NCBI GenBank assembly: GCA_949825045.1
Contig: OX463829.1
Location: forward strand, 2,294,001-2,358,000
Length of the DNA stretch: 64,000 nucleotides
Reading direction: 5' to 3'
From: Argyresthia goedartella
Lineage: Eukaryota > Arthropoda > Insecta > Lepidoptera > Argyresthiidae
The position numbers and the translations under genes are program-made. The notes under the pieces are model-generated. The model ran no database searches and was not told where the DNA came from. It saw nothing but the letters and a program-made list of their open reading frames with translations. This document shows, piece after piece, positions 10,786 to 19,067 of this stretch. Numbering within the stretch: the first letter of the stretch is position 1; every line of letters begins with the position of its first letter.

Positions 10786-11079
10786 CAAAGTTTTTACGGT
10801 GGTGTGTGGGACCAGAAGCAATGTTTATATGTAAAATCGATTTGTAAAAATAAAAAAATATGTTGTACGTTTTCAAGAACATTATTCCCGTAGATCCAGA
10901 AACGTGCTACGCTGAGCTACATTGCTGCGCGGCTACGGCGTAGCATACTGTTCACATCATCTCAGTGCGTAGTGTCTTGATGTAGCACGCCTTTCGCTAA
11001 TTTTCCAACAAACCAATATATTAACATAGATATACCACGGAAATCTTCATTGTTTATAATGAAATATTGTCTAGTAGGG

Positions 11080-11285
11080 TTCCCGCTTGCTTCTCAGGTT
11101 CGAATCCCGGTGGTGACCATTTATAAATGAGATAAGTAGTCATCTTATATATATTGTGAGGAAACCTTCATTGCTCTATAGCTGCGGCAAAACGGAGTCT
11201 GGAATAACTGGCTGAAATTTGGCGTAATTGTGCCCCAGCCACCCCGTACAGGAAAAGTCGTGACGCTATGTTAATGTATTTATTT
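11080..11285 (+). mobile_element. SINE-4 copy
   Basis: A B-box GGTTCGAATCCCGG at about 11098 is followed by GAGGAAACCTTCAT, GGAATAACTGGCTGAAATTTG and a GCCACCCCGTACAGGAAAAG end. The same order is seen at 24410-24600 and, in pieces, at 28700-28960. Confidence 0.65.
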
Positions 11286-12486
11286 AAGCAAGCCTTAGTC
11301 CTAAATTACAAAAAAAATACATAATAGGAGCAAGATAAATAATATTTTTGATAAAATAAAACAAAAAAAACAGTAGTCCGCCATGTTATGTTGAACACCA
11401 TCAGAGCAGAAATGACGTCATTAATGCCTTAACCATTTCAATTCTATGTTGTCTTGTTCTTGCCTTGTTTCAGTTGAACTGGAATCTTTGGTCACATTGA
11501 CAAATTCATGACGAGACAAGCAACGCCATGACGTACCATGCGTTTCCGGCGGAAGTTGTAATTGGAAAAAAAAAATTAAAAAAAATCACTTTAAATTTAT
11601 TTATTGGTGAAAAATTATTGTATTGTTAACCAATTTATGTTTATGAGGACTAAAGTCCTCAGATTGTGATTTTGAAAAACTTTTACATAGATGTAACAGT
11701 TTTTCGAAATCACTTTACTTCATCCTAATTCTAGCAAATTCATCTATATTCCACAAGCATTCCCTTGACTGAAGGTAAATTAGGAGAAGCGTAGCGAGGT
11801 TGGAACAAATCACCAATAGGCAGGGAACTGATGAGTTTTCTTCCGAAACTACTGAACCCGGCGCCGCAAAACGTCTCGCGGAACCGTAAAATTTTAATTA
11901 ACTTACAGATTTTTCGCTACCTTTTCACTGACGCTTCCGAGCTATTAGTACGGTAATGTAATACTTTTCTCTGGGAAAATATTTAATAATGAAGATTTTG
12001 TTAATTATTGACCATTATCTGGTAGCGTTTTGCTGGAAATTAAAAAGATAATGGAGCGGCCTAGATCGTTCTCAGGGTTCATGCTTCTTTATTTAGACTT
12101 TTTTCATCCGGTGTAATGAAATTAGGAGTTAGAGCTCTGCCGACTGTAAGATTATGTGATCAACTGTAAACGTGAACATACACATTTCAATTTCTATTTA
12201 TTTATTGCTTCTACATTGTTATAGTAAATAGTAACATATTTGTATATGGGAACAGGTACATAAATGACAATGTAGCGCCCTGTAAGTAAGTAGGTATCCT
12301 TATATATTTATTATTTTTACACAATAAAATTTAAAATACTAAGTAATATCTAAATATGAATACAATTACTATAGTTTCATTATATTATTATTATTTCATT
12401 ATGGTGATTGAGAGCTATTGAAGTATTTTATCTTATTAAATTATTTTTAATAATTAATTAATTAATATCTTGAAAGATTTTTATAT
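11286..12486. other. AT-rich filler, no gene seen
   Basis: No coding region or known repeat was recognised. The last 300 bases are extremely AT-rich. Confidence 0.5.
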
Positions 12487-12540
12487 ACAGGCACAAACTT
12501 TGCTTCTGGCCCCACACTAGGATATCCTGTATATCCTTTC
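12487..12540 (-). mobile_element. SINE-1 3'-end fragment
   Basis: Only the CTTCTGGCCCCACACTAGGA end block is preserved, in antisense. Confidence 0.5.
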
Positions 12541-13125
12541 ATTGGGGATACAGTCGTCAATTCAATATTTTCCGTTTTGAAATAAAAACACCAATCTTTT
12601 AAAAATAAAAGGGCGACAACCGACGATAAAATAATGTGCTGAAATATTACAACATTAGTAGATATAAGTTGTTATATCGCTGCATTGCGGGGACAATTCA
12701 GAAAGAATACATGGCAGCTATCAGAGATAATAATACCAGAGTGTTGTATCCTGTTCCGCTCATGATACGGACCAAAATCGTGGTGCTATGTAGCTTACCT
12801 TGGATGTAATGTCGCGGACACATGTGGCTCCTATTATTTTGAATGTATTCTATAAAGTTACAATAAGAGTGAATTTGTAATGGCTTTACCCGGATAGAGT
12901 CGTAAAGGACAGTTGAACTGGATAGTCGTGGGCGCAGGGCGCCTCCACCGCTCCGGTTACGGTTGCTCTGATCAAATCTGCTTTGTAGTAAAACTTGTTC
13001 AGAATGATGTCCACAACAACGCCTTAAAATATGACTATACCTTTCTTTTTCAGCTGTAGAATGTAATACATTTAGGGCTGTTGTATTTAGATGAGTAGTC
13101 TTTGAGCCACAGACACGTAGGGTCG
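12541..13125. other. No supported gene; shares a block with 42128
   Basis: A 152-codon minus-strand frame at 12698-13156 has no recognisable domain and overlaps repeats, so I do not call it. The block at about 12959-13015 (GTTGCTCTGATCA, then TTGTTCAGAATGATGTCC) matches one arm of the inverted repeat at 42001-42190. Confidence 0.45.
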
Positions 13126-13210
13126 TACCACAAAAAAATAAACTCCTGTTCAACACTTGTTTAAAGACAAAAATGTATAGGATTTGACGTTTGTTTTGAG
13201 GTTAAACTAT
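13126..13210 (+). repeat. Repeat A, copy 2
   Basis: It matches 2051-2138 (TACCACAAAAAAATAAACT, then GGATTTGACGTTTGTTTTG) but lacks the right terminal repeat. Confidence 0.65.
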
Positions 13211-13212
13211 GT

Positions 13213-13385
13213 ATAACATTTCTAGGGTTCCGTACCCAAAGGGTAAAAAGGGACCCTATTACTAAGACTCCGTTGTCCGTCCGTCGGTCTGTCACCAGGC
13301 TGTATCTCATGAACCGTGATAGTTTTCACAGATGATGTATTTCTGTTGCCGCTGTAACAACATATACAAAAAAAAAATGTTTTCT
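13213..13385 (-). repeat. Dispersed repeat D, 3' half
   Basis: Antisense copy with the blocks GGGTTCCGTACCCAAAGGGT, GGGACCCTATTACTAAGACT, the ACAGGCT/CCGTCCGTCGGTCTG box and TATTTCTGTTGCCGC. Confidence 0.7.
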
Positions 13386-13639
13386 GTAAAGTTTAATTAC
13401 AGACGATAATTTTACGTAATAACCTCATAAGAAACGCTTGGGCCGATCGTGCCTCTCTATCGCTTATCCCGCGCTCTCGCTTGCACGCTCGGCTCAGGCG
13501 GAACGTGACAATGAGTCATGCGTGCAGCCGGCGTTCATCGATTTATAAGACGTTATCACGTCAAAATAGAATAAAATTATTTATTTATCTGTAAACCACA
13601 TACAAACTTATGAATGCACCTAGTTACGTACATGGAATG

Positions 13640-13775
13640 TGAAAGTAGCCGCACCAATAAATTTGTAAACAACATTTTGCTATGTAAAATCCAAACTATT
13701 CACTCCACACCATCCCTACCATTGTACGGTGGTACGGAACCCTTCGTGTGCGAGTTCGACTCTCACTTGACGGAT
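13640..13775 (-). repeat. Dispersed repeat D, 5' half
   Basis: Antisense match to the first part of the 54221 copy: the CATTTTGCTATGTAAAATCC block, the CACACCATCCCTACC block and the CGGTACGGAACCCTTCGTG block. Confidence 0.65.
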
Positions 13776-13779
13776 AGGG

Positions 13780-13860
13780 TCAACAAAAAAATTAACTTCT
13801 GTCCTGTCCTGAATAAAAACAAAAATGTATAAAATTTGTTTTGTGGTTAAACTAAGTTTA
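13780..13860 (+). repeat. Repeat A, degraded copy 3
   Basis: CAACAAAAAAATTAACTTCTG followed by AATGTATAAAATTTGTTTTG and GTGGTTAAACTAAG parallels 2051-2138 with small deletions. Confidence 0.5.
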
Positions 13861-13981
13861 ATATTTGTTTAGTTGAAATGTAGCACCGAACCAATGTACA
13901 TCGTAGTATCAAATTTTGTATAGAATGAACTGGTGAGGAAACAATAAGCGATGAAACCGACATATGTGAAATGATATTATG

Positions 13982-14092
13982 GGTAACTCCGGTTATGGTT
14001 CTGCCTACTTTGTATTCGGTTCGATCCCAAGCTGGGGATAAAGAAAAAAAATCCACAGGTCTTGGATGTTTATATGTGTGTGATGTGGTGTC
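13982..14092 (+). mobile_element. SINE-1 copy
   Basis: A B-box CGGTTCGATCCCAAGCTGGG near 14020 is followed by the diagnostic body AGGTCTTGGATGTTTATATG. Both ends are trimmed compared with the 28184 copy. Confidence 0.7.
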
Positions 14093-14395
14093 AAGCAACA
14101 GGGAAATAGTGTTGATGCAGATCAGCTCTTGGTGCTTCAGAAACGATCTGTCCGAATACCAGCTCTTAGGCAAACTACCAATATACATCACACACCTCAA
14201 CTCGGAATCAAGAATCTGAAAATAACATTACAAAATAACTGTTTTTATTCAATATCAGAATCATTTTCAGAAGTAACTAATTCTTTAAATACTTAATTAT
14301 TATAATGACCAGCCAATATTAAAATACAAGAATATGATGATATTATGCAAAAGCTAATATACAAGGTGACATTTAATTAGCTGACCAATATTTTG

Positions 14396-14480
14396 GGGAA
14401 TGATAGTACATGGGTACCATATGTTTCTTGGGCAAAATTGTTCATTATGAATAATTTTGCCCAAGAAACATATGGTCGCA
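14396..14480. repeat. Perfect 24-bp hairpin, short-loop fold-back (family H, copy 1)
   Basis: Arms at 14416-14439 and 14453-14476 are exact reverse complements and are separated by 13 bases. The left flank GGGGAATGATAGTA is shared with the hairpin at 33502, although the arm sequences differ beyond CCATATG. Confidence 0.85.
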
Positions 14481-14485
14481 AATGG

Positions 14486-14987
14486 AAATAGTTGTTGATA
14501 TATTTTGTTCAATGTACAATACCTAAAAAGGGTTACTTAGTATTAAATATAATATAAAATGTAATACCTTTTTTATGCTTAGTTTGCCAGAGGCAATTAT
14601 AAGGAGAGCGACATCTCCGGGAGTAAAGTAAAAGGCTTGAGATGTGCGCGAATACTAGACTAATTTATTATAGGAAATCCTAGCTTATATACTAGGTTGG
14701 TACATGTTATTAATGACGTGCATAAGACGTAGTGCATGATGAATATAAATATACCTTATCTGTGACGGTCGTCAACTTATCTTAACATTACGTGAAAATA
14801 TGACTAACATAGTCGACCGGCACACTTAGTAGCAATTAACTATTATATACATAAATAAATATAAATATGAGAGGACAATCTTACACAAATCGAACTAGGC
14901 CCATATTAAGCTCAACAAGGCTTGTGTTATGGGTTTTAGATGACGATATATCTATTAGAGATACATATTGTATTGTAAATATATTTT
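14486..14987. other. No gene; possible old LTR fragment
   Basis: The stretch near 14590-14830 has the feel of an antisense LTR (CATCTCCGGGAGTAAAGTAA, then paired AGGAAATCCTAGC), but I found no partner, primer site or polyprotein and leave it unassigned. Confidence 0.3.
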
Positions 14988-15214
14988 TGGCAACTCGAAT
15001 GGCCGAGTCGGCAGTGACCCTGCCTACGAAGCCAAGGGTCCCGGGTGCGAGTCCCGGTGAGGGCAAATATTTGTTTGATGAGAAGGGATGTTTGCACCCT
15101 AGTCATGGTTGTTTATCTAAGTACAATATTTATCCATATAAGTATGTGTATCGTTGTCTAGTACCCAAGATATAGGGAATCCCAGTTTGGGGCTAGATCA
15201 ATGTGTGTAAATAG
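14988..15214 (+). mobile_element. SINE-2 copy, cut by the gypsy LTR
   Basis: tRNA-like head: A-box TGGCCGAGTCGG near 15000, B-box GGTGCGAGTCCCGG near 15043 (one base off consensus). The body runs GGCAAATATTTGTTTGATGA, GTATGTGTATCGTTGTCTAG and GGGGCTAGATCAATGTGTG, then stops at AAATAG where the LTR begins. The missing end may continue at 24109. Confidence 0.85.
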
Positions 15215-15345
15215 TGTTAGATCTTAGAGGCACTGAGATAGGCGGGGACAGACAAGTGAAACACACACGAACTGATTACGCACTAAGCCTTTATTCCGAG
15301 AAAGAGCGGCAGGGTACGCGGGCGCAGCCGCTTTAATACCTAACA
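15215..15345 (-). repeat. Gypsy 3' LTR
   Basis: 131 bp bounded by TGTTAG...CTAACA on either strand. On the coding strand it contains a GGAATAAAGGC polyadenylation signal. It pairs with 23981-24108. Confidence 0.95.
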
Positions 15346-15360
15346 ATTTCTCCCCTTTTA
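15346..15360 (-). other. Polypurine tract of the gypsy element
   Basis: On the minus strand AAAAGGGGAGAAAT abuts the 3' LTR, where plus-strand DNA synthesis starts in LTR elements. Confidence 0.8.
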
Positions 15361-15587
15361 TTAACATAAGTATAAAGAAATAAAACTAAAACATTCAAGC
15401 TAGAAAAAGATCTTATAATTAATTGTTGTTGGATTGTCGGATTTGACGGGTTCGTTGGGCGGAGTGGAGAACCCTGGACTAGCCTGTTCCTCCATGGGGG
15501 AGGCTCCTGTTGGCGGCGCGGAGATCAATGAGGTGGCTGACGCGCCATTCGGTGAGGGCATTGCGGCGCTACAAACATCAACGCTCG

Positions 15588-17361
15588 TTATCGTAGCTGG
15601 TGGGGGGGGACGTGCGAGGGCGTCGTGCGCGGTGATGGTGGCACATTGTCATTACTACAACTCGCTTCCTCTCCACGATGGGAGTCGTTGGTCAATTGGT
15701 CATCGTTTGAGCAGCTGTCGACTTCACCGTTATCTGATAATCCGGCTGCACCCCATTCATCTGACGGTAGTGGGTTTTCAGGATTTGCATACAGTTGGTT
15801 GATGTGCCTGGTAACTTCGCACCTCATTTCTGGAACATATACTATATAAAGTACGTTGCCGACTTTCTTGATAGATCCTTTTGCCCATGTAAACTTATTG
15901 TTACTGATTTTTTTTAACCATACACAGTCATTTGTTTTGAATTCTCGGCGTGATGAGCCGCGATAGTTTTTAACCTGTGAACACTGATTGCGTTCCACCG
16001 TCTGATAGAGGTATTTTGAGGACGAAAGAGGTGACGAATATTTTTTTTTACTGGGCATAATAAGTCCAGTCTTGATCTCAAAGTTTGGCCAAACAGTATT
16101 TTGGCTGGTGAATTTTGAGTGGTACTATTCTTAGAGTTCCGGTAATCAAAAAGGAATTTAAAAATTATTTCGTGTGTTAATTTATTGTTGTCGTTTGTTA
16201 AAATTATTGTTTTAAGGCCTCTTTTAATTATCTTGACAAAACTCTCCGCCTGTCCGTTGCTAGCGGGGTGGTAAACTGGTGATAATATATGTTATATGCC
16301 ATTTCTGTTGCAGAAATCTTCGAATTCTTGTGATGTGAAAGAGGTCCCATTGTCACTCACTAAGGTGTTCATTATTCCAAATCTCGAAATGACATCATAC
16401 AATTTTTCAATGACAGCCTTTGTGCTGTAATTTGTGGTCATGTGGTAACATTCCACCCATTAAGAATACGCATCGACCACAATTAAATACACTTGTCCCT
16501 TAAATGGGCCAAGAAAATCAACGTGTACTCTGTGGAATGGTCGCGGTGGAAAAGGCCATGGGGCGAGCTGGGAGCGGGGCGGGGAGGGTCTAAGCTGTGC
16601 GCATACGTCACACGCCGCGGCCAACTGTTCCAAAGAAGCATCGATACCGGGAAACCAAAAACATGAGCGAGCCTCCGATTTCATTTTAACGATGCCAAAA
16701 TGAGAACTATGTAGTTCTTGGCATAGTCTTTTGCGTAAGGAGCTAGGTAGCACCACTTCAAACCCGCGCATAACGCAACCGTTTTCGAACGCTAGCTGAA
16801 TCCTGCAATTGAAATAAGGTTTTAGCTCCGGGTCGGTAATTTTCCTAGGCCAGCTATTCACAACATGGTGGACCACTTTTTTAAGGACTGCATCATTAAT
16901 AGTCTCGCTCTTCAGCTCGTCCAAAGTAACGGGAAAACTGCCATCAATAACAAAATTAATATATGAGGCATGGTCCTCAATATCACATTCCTCCGTGCAA
17001 GCGATCTCTTCTGCCTCGGGCTGAGGGAAAGGGATGGTTGCCCGCGATAGATAGTCGGCGCTGTTTTCTGCACTACTTACAAATTCGATTTCGTAGTTAT
17101 ACGACGACAAAAACATTGCGTAACGCTGAAGTCTATCAGCGGATACTTCTGGGATTCCCTTGTATGGGCCAAAAATAGATTTTAAGGGCTTGTGGTCTGT
17201 CCGCAGCGTGAAGGGCTCAGACCTTCCATATAGGTACTGATGGTACCTACGAACTCCGAAAATAATGGCAGTGGCCTCTTTTTGTATTTGTGAGTACTTC
17301 CGCTCGGCCACAGTTAGAGTTCTGGAGGCATAGGACACGGGTCTTTCGCTGCCATCGTTAC
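15588..17361 (-). pseudogene. Gypsy RNase H and integrase, broken
   Basis: The coding strand reads RNase H first (DGSERPVSYASRTL; TDHKPL; then ADRLQRYAMFLSSYNYEIEF), then the integrase zinc-binding HHCC region (HSSHFG...CDVCAQ), the catalytic core (VDFLGPF; VSDNG near 16347-16358; NGQAE near 16245-16275) and the C-terminal domain (CVWLKKISNNKFTWAKG). In-frame TAA stops lie at about 16459 and 16286, and the C-terminal part is in another frame. The integrase D,D,E residues are still readable. The RNase H start is severed from the RT by the LINE; the two halves are in the same frame once the insertion and its 6-base duplication are allowed for. Confidence 0.88.
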
Positions 17362-17679
17362 ATATCTTATTAATCGGGTAGACCGACAAGAAAACGCCTT
17401 TAATATCGCTCCGTACAATTTTATTCATAAAATTAGTCCAAAGTGCACCAAATGTACCAATTTTCATACAAAGTGTAGCAGACCAATACATCTTCAAGTG
17501 TTTTGTAAAATCTTCAACTTTTATATCAGTGAAACAGTGAAATCAGTGCAAAGTGTGACCGAATTCCGCTGAGTGCACACAAAATCGCACATTTCTCCAA
17601 ACACCTACATCAACGTTATAATAACGCATCAAGCACTCCATAGAGTTCCCCAATTTCGTACGTGTACATAGTGACTTGA

Positions 17680-17745
17680 TGGCGCACTGCGTTAACGTTT
17701 TGGTCTAATAGCTGAGCGCTCAATTGACCCCGGGTTCGATCCTCG
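17680..17745 (+). promoter_or_regulatory. tRNA-like A-box/B-box pair in the LINE leader
   Basis: TGGCGCACTGCG followed by TTAACG at 17680-17696 resembles a tRNA D-arm (A-box), and CCGGGTTCGATCC at 17730-17742 is an excellent B-box. Spacing is about 43 bases, within the RNA polymerase III range. It may be an internal promoter or a captured tRNA/SINE piece. A comparable pair occurs at 43094-43150 in a different LINE. Confidence 0.55.
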
Positions 17746-17887
17746 CCCGCCGCATTCACCTTTTTCAATTTGTGTGTGCCCAGTGGCGCCCTCTGTGGCC
17801 TGCTACCACGAATTAACGACGACTACAATAATAAGACCACTAGCGCTATCAGCGGAACCACCAGACAACAACCCTCATCAAACCAAT

Positions 17888-19057
17888 ATGGAGGAGAGCG
17901 CTAATAGGAGTGAAAATAATTGTTACGCTTGTCGGGCCGACTTTGAGTTGGAAGAGAGTCGCCTGAGTTGTACGGTCGGGTGTTGCCGTAACAAATTCCA
18001 TTTTTTATGCACCACTAACACCGAGGATCGTATGAGTCGAGAGGAGATTTGTTCATGGGTCTGTCCGGAGTGTAGGATTTCGATGAAAAAGGGAGGCGAC
18101 AACACGCTGACACCCGTTGGTACCCCGAAAATACGCCCGTCGTCGTCCGTTACTATAAGGAGCAAGACCCAGCATCTGGTAACCCCCGACATTGATTTCC
18201 GTACGACTGAGTATATGGAGATCAGAGAGGAAATCCGCAAAGTGCAGCAGGATGTAGCCGCAATAGTAGAAATGCTAAAAAGCGTTGTTTCGTCTACGAC
18301 AGGGCTTTCAGCTAAAATGGATGCCATAGTAAATCAGACTGAAAAAGTAGAGTCCAAGTTGACCACCCTAGAGATCAAGCACTCGTCGTCTCTGCAAAAA
18401 GTGCCAATCCGCAGTGTCTCCCAGTCTACTAAAGCTGCACCTGCAAGAAAGAAGAAGACTGAACACGAAAAAGTATCTGCTGTGCGGGATAATGACGTCA
18501 TGTATCGGGAGAAAATACAAAGAGATATACAGGGTGTCCCAAAAGTGAGCCGTCGCAGTGACAGCGAGGATGCGCCAAGCCTCCCAAGTCTGCTGAACAT
18601 TACGATCGGACCGGTCCCCGAACTAACCCTATCCACCGACCGCCCACGAGATAATGCTCCCGTTGTCGAAGCTGAAGAGGGCTGGACGGAAGTTAAAAAG
18701 AAGTCACACCGACGACCGCAATCTCTCTGCTGTACGGCGGGGCCCAGCGTCACGACCTTGAAAGCTGTAGAGCGTCGCAAATATTTACACCTTTGGAACA
18801 TGATGTCGGGTCCTGAGGATGTAAAAAAGTATGTAGAGCAACTGTGTGCGCCTGAAGCGGTCAGTGTCGAGCAGCTCTCATCCAGAGGGGACTATAAGTC
18901 CTACAAAATAGGAGTCCCCATGAGCTGTTTCGACACTTGTTTCAGCATAGATATCTGGCCTGATAATGCAAGGGTGAGAGAATGGATGCCCTTTCGGGAA
19001 TACCTCGAGGCCTACTACCGCTCTCCGAAAGTCGCAGCCACAGTCAAGCACGACTAA
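17888..19057 (+). CDS. LINE ORF1 protein with PHD-like zinc finger
   Basis: 389 residues if started at the first ATG (17888); the frame is open upstream to a GTG at 17774 but no earlier ATG exists. Residues about 12-60 form a C4HC3-type finger (CYAC, CTVGCC, HFLC, CPEC), followed by a basic linker, a helical stretch around EEIRKVQQDVAAIVEMLKSV that is probably a coiled coil, and a C-terminal part (GWTEVKKKSH, then DVKKYVEQLC) resembling the RNA-binding region of CR1-group ORF1 proteins. The expected role is binding element RNA in the ribonucleoprotein particle. The ORF is uninterrupted. Confidence 0.8.
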   Translation: MEESANRSENNCYACRADFELEESRLSCTVGCCRNKFHFLCTTNTEDRMSREEICSWVCPECRISMKKGGDNTLTPVGTPKIRPSSSVTIRSKTQHLVTPDIDFRTTEYMEIREEIRKVQQDVAAIVEMLKSVVSSTTGLSAKMDAIVNQTEKVESKLTTLEIKHSSSLQKVPIRSVSQSTKAAPARKKKTEHEKVSAVRDNDVMYREKIQRDIQGVPKVSRRSDSEDAPSLPSLLNITIGPVPELTLSTDRPRDNAPVVEAEEGWTEVKKKSHRRPQSLCCTAGPSVTTLKAVERRKYLHLWNMMSGPEDVKKYVEQLCAPEAVSVEQLSSRGDYKSYKIGVPMSCFDTCFSIDIWPDNARVREWMPFREYLEAYYRSPKVAATVKHD

Positions 19058-19067
19058 GACACTCTCT

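Noticed and set aside
10417..10821. 134-codon minus-strand frame as a protein gene
   Set aside because: Most of it is antisense SINE-1; no protein motif is present.
12698..13156. 152-codon minus-strand frame as a gene
   Set aside because: It runs into repeat A and shares a block with the fold-back at 42 kb; no domain is recognisable.
14590..14830. Solo LTR
   Set aside because: No TG...CA borders, target duplication or second copy could be found.
17680..17760. A genuine tRNA gene in the LINE leader
   Set aside because: The A- and B-boxes are good but no acceptor stem or proper anticodon arm can be folded; it lies inside a defined LINE.
18334..18801. 155-codon minus-strand frame
   Set aside because: It is a shadow of LINE ORF1 on the opposite strand.
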